Assembly: GCF_004005995.1 (NCBI RefSeq)
Contig: NZ_CP034767.1
Location: 1,488,001 to 1,552,000, forward strand
DNA length: 64,000 nucleotides
DNA from: Devosia sp. 1566
GTDB lineage: Bacteria; Pseudomonadota; Alphaproteobacteria; Rhizobiales; Devosiaceae
Reading direction: 5' to 3'
The notes beneath the pieces are model-generated. The model was not told where the DNA came from, did no database searches, and saw only the letters and a list, made by a program, of their open reading frames with translations. Position 1 is the stretch's first letter. The number at the start of each line of letters is the position of its first letter. This document shows positions 35,246 through 43,882 of the stretch, piece after piece. The position numbers were made by a program, and so were the translations under genes.

Positions 35246-36709
35246 ATGCGTGTGCAGGCTTGGATCGGGGCTGGTTTGGTGCTTGGAGCTCTGGCTCTGG
35301 GCGGGACAATGGCTTTGGCTCCACTACAGCAAGCCTCCATGGCGCAAAGCCAGGATTTGACAGAGGCGCCTGCCACTCGGCAGGTGCCCCAGAGCGAGGG
35401 GCAGCTCAAGCTCAGCTTCGCACCGGTCGTGGCGACGGTCGCCCCTTCGGTGGTCAATGTTTATGCGACCCGCATCGAGCAGCAGGCTACATCCCCCTTT
35501 GCCAGCGATCCATTCTTCCAGCGCTTCTTTGGCGGGCGCCAGTTCCAGAGCCGCCCGCGCGAGAGTCGCTCGCTGGGCTCTGGCGTAATTGTGGATGCCA
35601 GCGGCGTCGTGCTCACCAACCGCCATGTGATCGAGGGCGCCACTGATGTGCGTATCGCCCTTTCCGATGGCCGTGAGTTTGCAGTCGACATCGTCGTCGA
35701 AGATGGCCAGACTGATCTGGCCGTCCTGCGCGTGCGCGACCCCGCTTCCGTGACCTTCCCCGCTATCACCTTTGCCGATTCGGACGGGCTCCTCGTTGGC
35801 GATCTGGTGCTCGCCATCGGCAATCCCTTCGGTGTCGGGCAGACGGTGACGAGCGGCATTGTTTCCGCCCTGGCCCGCACCGGCGTGGAAAGCAGCGACT
35901 ACGAGTTCTTCATCCAGACCGATGCGGCGATCAATCCGGGCAATTCCGGCGGCGCTCTTGTCGATCTCGACGGCAAGCTTGTGGGCATCAACACCGCCAT
36001 TTATTCGCAGACCGGCGGCTCGGTGGGCATCGGCTTTGCCATTCCCGCCAACATGGCGCGGCTGGTGGCCGATGCTGGCGTCGCCGGTGGCGAGATCGTG
36101 CGCCCCTGGTTTGGCGCCAAAATGCAGACAGTGACCGCTGATATCGCCAAGAGCCTCGGCATGCCCGCACCGCATGGGGCGCTCATCACCGAAGTAGCGC
36201 CCGGCGGGCCGGCCGAACGCGCCGGCTTTGCCTCGGGCGATGTGATTGTGTCGGTGGACGGCATCACTGTCGATGATCCCAGCGCCTTCAACTTCCGCCT
36301 CGCCACCAAGCCAATCGGCACCCAGACGCAGCTTGAGCGCCTGCGCGGCGGCAACACCCAGGCCATTGCCTTCACTGTCGAGACTGCCCCCGCTGCCGGA
36401 CCGGACAAGATCGCCGACATCAGTGGCAACACCCGCTTTGCCGGCACCAGCGTGCGTCAGCTTGATCCGGCCCTTGCCGAAGCCAAGGACCTGCCTTACG
36501 ACGCCAAGGGTGTGCTGATTACGGCGGTTGAGCCCGGCTCGCCTGCCGATCAGATGGGTTTGCGAGTGGACGACATCGTGCTGTCGCTCAACGATATCAG
36601 CATGGATACTGTGCAGGCCTTCACCAGTGCCGTCGCGCAGCGCGTCCGCACTTGGCAGATTATCCTCCAGCGCGACGGGCGGGTGTTGCGCAGCATTGTC
36701 AGCGGCTAA
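35246..36709 (+). CDS. Periplasmic serine protease DegP/HtrA (Do family)
   Basis: 487 aa. An N-terminal signal sequence (about 1-33) precedes a trypsin-like domain with triad H127 (TNRHV), D157 (TDLAVL) and S234 (GNSGG). Two PDZ domains follow (about 275-370 and 400-485), so it is the two-PDZ Do type that degrades or refolds damaged envelope proteins. ATG 35246 has TGGAG 9 nt upstream; longer frames reach back into the divergent gene. rarA starts 9 nt after its stop, so the two are probably co-transcribed. Confidence 0.92.
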   Translation: MRVQAWIGAGLVLGALALGGTMALAPLQQASMAQSQDLTEAPATRQVPQSEGQLKLSFAPVVATVAPSVVNVYATRIEQQATSPFASDPFFQRFFGGRQFQSRPRESRSLGSGVIVDASGVVLTNRHVIEGATDVRIALSDGREFAVDIVVEDGQTDLAVLRVRDPASVTFPAITFADSDGLLVGDLVLAIGNPFGVGQTVTSGIVSALARTGVESSDYEFFIQTDAAINPGNSGGALVDLDGKLVGINTAIYSQTGGSVGIGFAIPANMARLVADAGVAGGEIVRPWFGAKMQTVTADIAKSLGMPAPHGALITEVAPGGPAERAGFASGDVIVSVDGITVDDPSAFNFRLATKPIGTQTQLERLRGGNTQAIAFTVETAPAAGPDKIADISGNTRFAGTSVRQLDPALAEAKDLPYDAKGVLITAVEPGSPADQMGLRVDDIVLSLNDISMDTVQAFTSAVAQRVRTWQIILQRDGRVLRSIVSG

Positions 36710-36718
36710 AGGAGCCCC

Positions 36719-38047
36719 ATGGCCGATCTTTTCGCCACCCCGACCGACCAGTCCGCCGAGGATCGCGCCCGCCCTCTGGCCGATCAGTTGCGCCCGCGCA
36801 GCCTCGATGAGGTGATCGGGCAGACCCACTTGCTCGGGCCCGATGGCACGCTGCGCCGCATGATCGCCTCTGGCCGGCTGGGGTCGCTGATCCTGTGGGG
36901 TCCTCCGGGCACGGGCAAGACCACCGTCGCGCGCCTGCTCGCCGATCAGATCGGCTATGAGTTCGAGCAGATTTCGGCGGTGTTTTCCGGCGTGGCCGAT
37001 CTCAAGAAGGTGTTTGAGCGGGCCCGCTTCGTTCGCCTTTCCGGCAAGAAGACCCTGCTGTTCGTGGACGAAATCCACCGCTTCAATCGCGCCCAGCAGG
37101 ATGGCTTTCTGCCGGTGATGGAAGACGGCACTGTGGTGCTGGTCGGCGCCACGACCGAAAATCCCAGCTTTGAGCTCAACGCCGCCTTGCTCTCGCGCAG
37201 CCAGGTCCTGCGCTTCGAGTCGCTCAGCCTCGAAGATCTGGACAAACTCGTCGGGCGTGCCGAAGCGTTGGGTAGCGCTGCACTGCCGCTGGAGCCCGAT
37301 GCCCGGGCAACGCTTCTAACCCTTGCTGATGGAGACGGCCGCGCCTTGCTGGGCTTGGTGGAAGAAGTGCTGGCCTCGGCCAAGCCGGGCGAGATTCTTG
37401 ATGCCGCTGCCCTCCTGACCGTCGTGCAGCGCCGCGCGCCCATCTACGACAAGGCTCAGGACGGGCACTACAATCTCATCTCGGCGTTGCATAAGACCGT
37501 GCGCGGCTCGGATCCGGATGCGGCGCTTTACTATTTCGCGCGCATGCTCGACGCCGGCGAAGATCCACTGTTTCTGGCCCGCCGCCTCATCCGCATGGCC
37601 GTGGAAGACATCGGCTTGGCCGATCCGCAGGCGCTGCCGCAGGCCGTCGCAGCTCGTGACGCTTACCAGATGCTGGGTTCACCGGAAGGCGAACTCGCCC
37701 TTGCTCAGGTCGTGGTTTATTTGGCTCTCGCGCCCAAATCGAACGCCGTCTACACGGCCTTCAAGGCCGCCACCAGCCTTGCCAAGTCAACCGGCTCGCC
37801 CATGCCGCCGATGACCATTCTGAACGCGCCGACCAAGCTGATGAAGGGCTCGGGCTATGGCGACGGCTATATCTATGACCACGACACGCCCGAAGGCTTT
37901 TCGGGGCAGGAGTATTTCCCCGAAAAGCTTGGACGGCAGAGCTTTTATCATCCGGTTGGCCGGGGCTTTGAACGCGATCTCGGCAAGCGGCTGGACTATT
38001 TCGCGCGTCTGCGTGCTGAAAAGGGGGCGCGCGAGGAGAACGACTAG
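36719..38047 (+). CDS. rarA: Replication-associated recombination protein A (RarA/MgsA)
   Basis: 442 aa. AAA+ ATPase related to clamp loaders and acting at stalled replication forks. Walker A GPPGTGKTT is at residues 61-69 and Walker B LLFVDEIHRFN at about 113-123; the C-terminal tetramerisation part includes AMLDAGEDPLFLARRLIR-like sequence. Follows the DegP gene by 9 nt with AAAGGAG before the ATG. Its stop codon shares the bases CTAG with the stop of the convergent patatin gene. Confidence 0.95.
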   Translation: MADLFATPTDQSAEDRARPLADQLRPRSLDEVIGQTHLLGPDGTLRRMIASGRLGSLILWGPPGTGKTTVARLLADQIGYEFEQISAVFSGVADLKKVFERARFVRLSGKKTLLFVDEIHRFNRAQQDGFLPVMEDGTVVLVGATTENPSFELNAALLSRSQVLRFESLSLEDLDKLVGRAEALGSAALPLEPDARATLLTLADGDGRALLGLVEEVLASAKPGEILDAAALLTVVQRRAPIYDKAQDGHYNLISALHKTVRGSDPDAALYYFARMLDAGEDPLFLARRLIRMAVEDIGLADPQALPQAVAARDAYQMLGSPEGELALAQVVVYLALAPKSNAVYTAFKAATSLAKSTGSPMPPMTILNAPTKLMKGSGYGDGYIYDHDTPEGFSGQEYFPEKLGRQSFYHPVGRGFERDLGKRLDYFARLRAEKGAREEND

Positions 38048-39195
38048 TCCTCCTGCTGCCACACGCCGGCCTTGCCGCTTTCAAAGCCATAGTTATAGAG
38101 CGCCACCAGCCATTGCGGGCTGCCGAACAGATTATCCGTGCTCGGGAACTCCGGCGGAATAGCCGTAAGGCTGTAGTCGATGCCGCTTTCCGCCACCATT
38201 GACGAAAGCACGGCGATGTCGCTGCGTCCGCGATACTTCAGCAGGGTCGGGATCGAGCGCCCCAGGATCGAGGCGCTAGTCATCTGCACCGGCTCGCGGG
38301 TGGGAGCGATGGTGCCGTTGTAGATGACATAGAGGTGCCGGTTGCGGGACGCGGCGCCGGGCAGCCCATCAAAACCGCCGGGCAGCAGAACCAGGTTCTG
38401 CGTCACCCCGCCATCCACATGCAGCTCGTCATAGCCTCTGCCGCCTGCAGCAACATTGATCAGCACAGGCGGATAAATGCCCGGGACCGCCGCCGAGGCC
38501 AGAATGATCTGGCGCACCAGCCGCAGCTTGTTGGGAATGGCACTGACGGCGATGGCGCCGATATCCCACACCACCGGCCGCTCGGCATCCAGATTGGTGG
38601 TCCCGATCAGCAGGCGCCGTCCTTTTTTGTGCTCAATGGCAATCTCATCAAGGGCCTGTGCATCGACAAGGCGGGCAATGGCATTGATGAGCGGGCGGTT
38701 GCTGGCGATCGAGGGCGCGCCCAGCACGGCTGAAACGAAGTCGAGGGCGGGTGAGCGCTGCAACGCCAGATCGGCGAAGATCGCCTGCAGCCGGCTGTCA
38801 TAGCGCGGGCCAAGGAATGCCATGGGCGCGATCATGGCGCCGACGCTGATGCCGGTGACGACCTCGAATTGCGGCCGGTCCCCGCGGGCCGTCCAGCCCA
38901 CCAGATAGCCCGCGCCATAGGCGCCATTGATGCCGCCGCCCGAAAGCGTCAGGTAATCGATGCTGCCATCGCCCGCGTCGCGCAGGTCCGCGGCCTTCAT
39001 CTCGGCGGTTTCGTCGCCCCAATAGCGAATATCGGCGTCAATGGCCGAGCCCGGGATGCCGGCCTGTTCGGTCAGCGCTGCCGGTACGGCCGGCAACCGG
39101 CTGCTGATGCTCACGCATCCCGCGAGAGCCAGCATAGCCAGGGCCATCCCCATGGAACGAACGCCGAGCGCAAGCCCCTGATCAAAAACGGTCAT
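38044..39195 (-). CDS. Patatin-like phospholipase, predicted lipoprotein
   Basis: 383 aa. The signal sequence ends in the lipobox LALAGC (Cys27), so the protein is likely lipid-anchored. The patatin domain shows the oxyanion loop GGGINGAYGAG (from about residue 86), the nucleophile elbow GISVG (Ser117) and the later catalytic DGG. Predicted to hydrolyse acyl esters of phospholipids at the envelope. The start at 39195 is preceded by GGGG; a start at Met15 is possible and would keep the lipobox. Confidence 0.85.
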   Translation of the reverse strand: MTVFDQGLALGVRSMGMALAMLALAGCVSISSRLPAVPAALTEQAGIPGSAIDADIRYWGDETAEMKAADLRDAGDGSIDYLTLSGGGINGAYGAGYLVGWTARGDRPQFEVVTGISVGAMIAPMAFLGPRYDSRLQAIFADLALQRSPALDFVSAVLGAPSIASNRPLINAIARLVDAQALDEIAIEHKKGRRLLIGTTNLDAERPVVWDIGAIAVSAIPNKLRLVRQIILASAAVPGIYPPVLINVAAGGRGYDELHVDGGVTQNLVLLPGGFDGLPGAASRNRHLYVIYNGTIAPTREPVQMTSASILGRSIPTLLKYRGRSDIAVLSSMVAESGIDYSLTAIPPEFPSTDNLFGSPQWLVALYNYGFESGKAGVWQQED

Positions 39196-39318
39196 TATCT
39201 GCCCCAGTCACTTTGTTGCCCAATAGCTGAGACTTGGAACTGTTCCCGTGCCAACACCGGCCTTCTTGCATTTGTTTGAACTGTGGCTAAACCGCCATGG
39301 GGAGCAAGGAGCAAGTGC

Positions 39319-39702
39319 ATGAGTGGTTATCTGTTGATTGCCTGCGGCGGCGCTTTGGGTGCGATGGGGCGCTTCGGCGCCTCGACGATTCTGGGGCGTA
39401 TGCTACCCTCAGGCTTCCCCTTCGCTATTTTGCTGGTCAACATTGCGGGCTCTGTGGCCATGGGGCTGCTGGTGGGCTCGCTTGTGCGCTGGAGCCCGAG
39501 CTGGGCTGAGGAAGCGAGGCTCTTTGCCGCAGTGGGCGTTCTGGGCGGTTTCACGACGTTTTCGAGCTTTTCGCTGGACACTTTGACGCTGATCGAGCGC
39601 GGCGCACTCCTCCAGGCCGCTCTCTATGTGCTGGCATCGGTTGCTGTTTCGGTGGCGGGGCTGTATCTGGGGCTTTTGGTCACGCGAGGCAGCCTGACAT
39701 GA
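39319..39702 (+). CDS. crcB: Fluoride ion channel CrcB/Fluc
   Basis: 127 aa with four predicted membrane helices. Fluc channels work as dual-topology dimers that export fluoride. Conserved GGALGAMGRFGAS near the N-terminus, the Asn of LLVNIAGSVAMG, and GGFTTFSSFSLDTL (Na+ and fluoride site) are present. ATG 39319 has AAGGAG 7 nt upstream. No fluoride riboswitch is recognisable upstream. It overlaps rluC by 4 nt (ATGA). Confidence 0.93.
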   Translation: MSGYLLIACGGALGAMGRFGASTILGRMLPSGFPFAILLVNIAGSVAMGLLVGSLVRWSPSWAEEARLFAAVGVLGGFTTFSSFSLDTLTLIERGALLQAALYVLASVAVSVAGLYLGLLVTRGSLT

Positions 39703-40688
39703 GTGCGGTGCAGCAGCGCCAAGTGAGCGGCGATGAAGACGGTATGCGTCTGGATCGCTGGTTTGCGCAGAATTTCCCCCAGCTTGGTTTCGGACGGCTG
39801 CAAAAGCTGATCCGCAATGGTGAGGTGCGTGTCGACAAGGGCCGGGTGCAAACCAGCACGCGGCTGTCGGCCGGCCAGACCGTGCGCATCCCGCCCATCG
39901 ACGATGCCGAAGCGCCACGGCCGCCCAAGGTCAGCAATGCCGACGCGCAGTTCCTGCGCGACCTCATCCTGTATGAGGACGACGACATTTATGTCTTCAA
40001 CAAGCCTGCCGGCCTTGCCGTGCAGGGCGGCAGCGGCACCAAGCGACACATCGATGGCATGCTCAAGAGCCTGCCCAACAAAAAGGGCGAAGCCCCCCGG
40101 CTGGTGCATCGGCTGGACCGCGATACGTCGGGGTGCCTTGTGGTCGCCAAGACCCACGCGGCGGCCAGCCATTTCGGCTCGGTCTTCCGCTCCCGCTCGG
40201 CGCGCAAGATCTACTGGGCCATCGTCGCGGGCAATCCTACGCCGCGCCAAGGCGAGATCTCCTGCTTTTTGGCCAAGCAGTCGACCACCGATGGCGAGCA
40301 GATGGTGGTGGTGCGCAACGGCACGCCCGGCGCGCAGCATTCCACCAGCTATTATTCCACCACTGATACTGCGAGCCGTCGCTTTGCCTGGGTGACCCTC
40401 AAGCCCGTGACCGGCCGCACCCACCAGTTGCGCGTCCACATGGCCCAGCTTGGCACGCCGATCATCGGCGATCCCCGCTATTTCAATATCGAGAACTGGC
40501 AGCCCGCCGAAGGCCTGGGGCAGGGGCTTCATCTTCACGCCCGCCGCATCGCTCTACCCCTGCGTGGCGGCAAGCGCCTAGACATCTCCGCCCCGCTGCC
40601 GCCCCATATGCGCCAGAGCTTTGAGGCGCTCGGCTTTGATCCCGACCGCTATGATGTTCAGGGCGATGATCCGGAGGAAGCGGCATGA
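39699..40688 (+). CDS. rluC: RluA-family pseudouridine synthase, RluC-like
   Basis: 329 aa. An N-terminal S4 RNA-binding domain (about 15-75, DGMRLDRWFAQNFPQLGFGR) precedes the synthase domain with catalytic Asp140 in HRLDRDTSG. RluC modifies U955, U2504 and U2580 of 23S rRNA in E. coli; the exact target here is inferred from similarity. It overlaps crcB before it and the HAD gene after it, each by ATGA. Confidence 0.88.
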   Translation: MSAVQQRQVSGDEDGMRLDRWFAQNFPQLGFGRLQKLIRNGEVRVDKGRVQTSTRLSAGQTVRIPPIDDAEAPRPPKVSNADAQFLRDLILYEDDDIYVFNKPAGLAVQGGSGTKRHIDGMLKSLPNKKGEAPRLVHRLDRDTSGCLVVAKTHAAASHFGSVFRSRSARKIYWAIVAGNPTPRQGEISCFLAKQSTTDGEQMVVVRNGTPGAQHSTSYYSTTDTASRRFAWVTLKPVTGRTHQLRVHMAQLGTPIIGDPRYFNIENWQPAEGLGQGLHLHARRIALPLRGGKRLDISAPLPPHMRQSFEALGFDPDRYDVQGDDPEEAA

Positions 40689-41368
40689 CCCTTGTCATGT
40701 TCGACATGGATGGCACGCTGATCGACACGCAGGCCCTGATTGCCGAGCACATGGCGCGCACCTTCGAGGATGCCGGTCTGCGCCCACCCACGCCAGCCGA
40801 AGCGCGTCGGGTCATCGGCTTGTCGCTGCCACTGGCGCTGGGCCGTTTGGCCGGCAATGATGATCCCGCCATCATCGATCCCATGGTGGACGCCTACAAG
40901 GCGCACTATCGCGCCTCGCTCGTAGCCGACAGCAGCCGCGAAGCGCTGTTCCCCGGCGCCCTCGACGCCCTCAACCGCCTGCGCGTGCGCAGCGATACCG
41001 AACTCGGCATCGCCACCGGCAAGGGTTTGGCTGGCGTCGAGCGCATCCTGGCGCTGCATGGCATTGCCGGTCATTTCGTCAGCTTCCAGACGCCCGACCA
41101 CAATCCCTCCAAGCCTCACCCCGGCATGATCCATCGCGCCATGAACGAACGCGGCGCCCTGGCTACCGATACGATCATGGTGGGCGACACCACCTTTGAC
41201 ATCGAGATGGGCAAGGCCGCCGGCGCCTGGGCGATCGGGGTTAGCTGGGGTTATCACGAAGCCGATGAATTGCTCGCGGCCGGAGCCGATATCCTGATCG
41301 ACACGTTTGATCAGCTCGACGCCGCGATTGAACAGCTGATGGAGCAAGAGCATGCGCGACCAGCTTGA
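40685..41368 (+). CDS. HAD-family hydrolase (phosphoglycolate phosphatase-like)
   Basis: 227 aa, subfamily IA. Motif I is FDMDGTLID (Asp7, Asp9); motif II Thr is in GIATGKG; motif III Lys is in PSKPHPG; motif IV is VGDTTFDIEMGKAAG. A helical cap lies between motifs I and II. Likely a small-molecule phosphatase; the substrate is uncertain. It overlaps rluC by 4 nt and the ATP12 gene by 17 nt, so translation is coupled through four genes. Confidence 0.88.
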   Translation: MTLVMFDMDGTLIDTQALIAEHMARTFEDAGLRPPTPAEARRVIGLSLPLALGRLAGNDDPAIIDPMVDAYKAHYRASLVADSSREALFPGALDALNRLRVRSDTELGIATGKGLAGVERILALHGIAGHFVSFQTPDHNPSKPHPGMIHRAMNERGALATDTIMVGDTTFDIEMGKAAGAWAIGVSWGYHEADELLAAGADILIDTFDQLDAAIEQLMEQEHARPA

Positions 41369-42131
41369 AGACATCCAGAAGCACCTCGATGACGGCTATG
41401 GCCGCGCCCAGGAACTCGACAAGGTCGAGCTGCCCCTCCGCTTCTACAAGGACGTGGGCGTCGCTCCGGTTGACGGTGGCTTCGTCGTCACCCTAGATGG
41501 TCGCCCCACGCGCACGCCCGGGCGCAAATTGCCCATCGTCGTGCCCGCTGCTGGCATTGCCACCACCATGGCCGAGGAATGGGCGGCCCAGGGCGAGCGC
41601 ATCGACGCCACCACCATGCCCACCGTCCGCCTGATCAATTCAGCCATCGAAAGCGGTGAGGAATTGGTGCCCGCATTGCGCGCCGAGATCATCAAATTCG
41701 CCGGCGGCGATCTGATGCTCTACCGCGCCGAAGCGCCGCGCGAGCTGGTGGCCGAACAGGAAGCCGTTTGGGACAACGCGCTCGTGGCGCTCGCCCGCCA
41801 TTTTGGCGTCCGCTTCCAGCCCACGGTCGGCATTGTGCACCAGGAGCAACCTGCAGCAACGCTGAGCCGGCTCGCCGAAGAGCTCGAAAGCGAGAACCTG
41901 CTGGTGCTGACGGCACTGGTCTCCATCACCGGTCTCACCGGCTCGGGGCTGCTGGCGCTGGGCCTTTGGCACAAGCTCTTTACCCCCGACCATGTCTGGA
42001 CCGCCGCCCATCTCGACGAGGATTTCCAGATCGGCCAATGGGGGCAGGACGAGGAAGCCGCCTATCGCCGCGCCCGCCGCCGCATCGAGTTCGATGCCGC
42101 CGTCGGCGTGCTGGACCATCTGCGCCCCTAA
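41352..42131 (+). CDS. ATP12 family F1-ATPase assembly chaperone
   Basis: 259 aa. The sequence carries the ATP12 family features LPLRFYKDVGVAPVDGGF near the N-terminus, LDGRPTRTPGRKLP, AEEWAAQGERIDATTMP and the C-terminal EDFQIGQWGQDEEA. In mitochondria ATP12 binds the F1 alpha subunit; alphaproteobacteria keep the homologue. The start overlaps the HAD gene. Its stop overlaps by 4 nt the stop of convergent folK. Confidence 0.92.
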   Translation: MRDQLEDIQKHLDDGYGRAQELDKVELPLRFYKDVGVAPVDGGFVVTLDGRPTRTPGRKLPIVVPAAGIATTMAEEWAAQGERIDATTMPTVRLINSAIESGEELVPALRAEIIKFAGGDLMLYRAEAPRELVAEQEAVWDNALVALARHFGVRFQPTVGIVHQEQPAATLSRLAEELESENLLVLTALVSITGLTGSGLLALGLWHKLFTPDHVWTAAHLDEDFQIGQWGQDEEAAYRRARRRIEFDAAVGVLDHLRP

Positions 42132-42562
42132 CGGCGCCGGCTGGTCAGCCACTCCGTAACCGCGGGCGCAATTTCACGCAGCGGATCCAGCACGAAATCG
42201 CGTTCATGGGCATAGCGATGCGGCAAGGTCAGCCTTGCCGTATCCATCTCCAGCCGCTCATAGGCGACGATATCGATATCGATCACCCGCGGCCCCCAAT
42301 GCTCGAGCCGTTCCCGCCCCATCACCGCTTCGATCGCCTGCAGGGCGTCGAGCAGGGGCAGGGGCTCCAGCGCGGTGTTGATCTCTAGCGCCAGATTAAG
42401 AAAATCCGGCTGGTCCGTCTTGCCCCAGGGCTTGGTCGTGATCATGCCCGATTGCGCCACGACGGCGACCCCGTCCGCTTCACCAATCCGCCGCACGGCT
42501 TCCGCCAGATTGGCGGGTGCATCGCCCAGATTGGCGCCCAGGCTGAGCCAGGCCCGCGCCAT
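42128..42562 (-). CDS. folK: 2-amino-4-hydroxy-6-hydroxymethyldihydropteridine pyrophosphokinase
   Basis: 144 aa from ATG 42562. FolK transfers pyrophosphate from ATP to the pterin alcohol before FolP. MARAWLSLGANLGDAPANLA at the N-terminus, GRERLEHWGPRVIDIDIVAY (Mg- and ATP-binding Asp pair) and LPHRYAHERDFVLDPL are diagnostic. It overlaps folB by one base (TGATG) and completes the folP-folB-folK operon. Confidence 0.93.
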   Translation of the reverse strand: MARAWLSLGANLGDAPANLAEAVRRIGEADGVAVVAQSGMITTKPWGKTDQPDFLNLALEINTALEPLPLLDALQAIEAVMGRERLEHWGPRVIDIDIVAYERLEMDTARLTLPHRYAHERDFVLDPLREIAPAVTEWLTSRRR

Positions 42563-42948
42563 CAGGCGACCGGCCGCTGGCGGTGCAGCTCGATGGCCGC
42601 TTCCCCCCGCACCATGGCGATCGGCGCCTCGGGCTTGCGGATCCGCACCACGATCCACTGCACATCGGCAAAGGCTGCGAACACGCCATCAACGATGTTC
42701 TGCCCCAGCGCCTCGATCAGATCGACCCGCTTGCCCTCAAAGGCCGCTTTGACCACATCATAGATCTCGGCATAGGAGACCGTCGTGCCGATCTGGTCGG
42801 TATATCCGGGCTCCGACAGGTCCACCCCGCATTCGAGGTCCACAAAGAAGCGCTGGCCCAGCGTTTGTTCTTCGCTGAGCAAGCCGTGAAAGCCGTAAAA
42901 GCCCAGATCACGCAGGATGATGCGGTCGCCGCTGAATGGCTGGCTCAT
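42562..42948 (-). CDS. folB: Dihydroneopterin aldolase
   Basis: 128 aa from ATG 42948. FolB splits dihydroneopterin to give the FolK substrate. The family pattern is visible in LRDLGFYGFHGLLSEEQTLG, where Glu acts with the pterin, and in VSYAEIYDVVKAAFEGKRVD. The start lies 1 nt after the folP stop, with an AGAAGGA site inside the folP end; upstream in-frame ATG was not used. Confidence 0.93.
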   Translation of the reverse strand: MSQPFSGDRIILRDLGFYGFHGLLSEEQTLGQRFFVDLECGVDLSEPGYTDQIGTTVSYAEIYDVVKAAFEGKRVDLIEALGQNIVDGVFAAFADVQWIVVRIRKPEAPIAMVRGEAAIELHRQRPVA

Positions 42949-42949
42949 G

Positions 42950-43816
42950 TCAATTCGTTCCTTCTGCCGGCGGGCCATATAGCGCCGCTTCCGCGACCCT
43001 CAGCGCGTCGCGATGGGCGCGCACATCATGCACCCGGAAGATATGGCCCCCATGGCTATAGGCCAAGACATTGCTCGCGATCGTACCCGCGAGCCGCTCC
43101 TCGGGCTCGTTGCCCAGCACCTTGCCAATCATCGACTTGCGCGATGTTCCCACCAGCATGGGCAATTGCACATCGCCCCCGGCGGAACAGGCTGATTGCA
43201 GCCGCGTCAGCATGGCATAATTTTCGGCCAGGCTCTTGCCAAAGCCGAAGCCCGGGTCGGCGATCAGCTGCTCACGCCGGATCCCTGCCGCCTCAGCCAC
43301 CGCAAGGGTGCGCGCCCAATAGCGCTGCATGGCAGCGAATAGATCCTCGTTCCGGTCGCGCGACTTGTCCCAATGCATGGCAATTACCGGCACCCCGTGC
43401 AGCGCCGCCACGTCAGCCATGTCCGGATCGCCTTGCAGGCCATGGACGTCATTGATCATCGCGGCACCCGCCTGGATCGCCTGGTCGGCGACCAGCGGCT
43501 TGTAGGTGTCAATTGAAATCGGGACCCCGATCTGGGCGGCACGGAGCGCCTCGAGCACCGGCATCACCCGGTCCAGTTCCTCCTGGACGCCAACCAATGC
43601 TGCACCCGGGCGGGTGCTTTCCCCTCCCACATCGATGATATCTGCACCCTCGGCCACCATGGCGCGGGCATGCTCCACGGCAGCGTCTACCCGATTGTGC
43701 TGCCCGCCATCGGAAAACGAATCAGGCGTTACATTGAGGATGCCCATGATCTTGGCGGTGGGCCCCAAGAGGAGCGGTGGAAGGCCGGGAAGGTCTATCG
43801 AGTGGGATGTGTGCAT
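42950..43816 (-). CDS. folP: Dihydropteroate synthase
   Basis: 288 aa. Joins p-aminobenzoate to the pterin pyrophosphate; sulfonamide target. Signature motifs are IMGILNVTPDSFSDGGQHN, DIIDVGGESTRPGA and the C-terminal GTSRKSMIG. Pterin-binding NDVHGLQGDPDMA is intact. First gene of folP-folB-folK on the minus strand. Confidence 0.95.
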   Translation of the reverse strand: MHTSHSIDLPGLPPLLLGPTAKIMGILNVTPDSFSDGGQHNRVDAAVEHARAMVAEGADIIDVGGESTRPGAALVGVQEELDRVMPVLEALRAAQIGVPISIDTYKPLVADQAIQAGAAMINDVHGLQGDPDMADVAALHGVPVIAMHWDKSRDRNEDLFAAMQRYWARTLAVAEAAGIRREQLIADPGFGFGKSLAENYAMLTRLQSACSAGGDVQLPMLVGTSRKSMIGKVLGNEPEERLAGTIASNVLAYSHGGHIFRVHDVRAHRDALRVAEAALYGPPAEGTN

Positions 43817-43882
43817 GAAGGGCGCGGTCTCCGGTTCCCCAACCTACCGGTGAGTATCGGCGCGCTCAAGCACGCTAGCTCG

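Noticed and set aside
39196..39318. Fluoride riboswitch upstream of crcB
   Set aside because: The conserved crcB-motif pseudoknot could not be found in the 123-nt gap.
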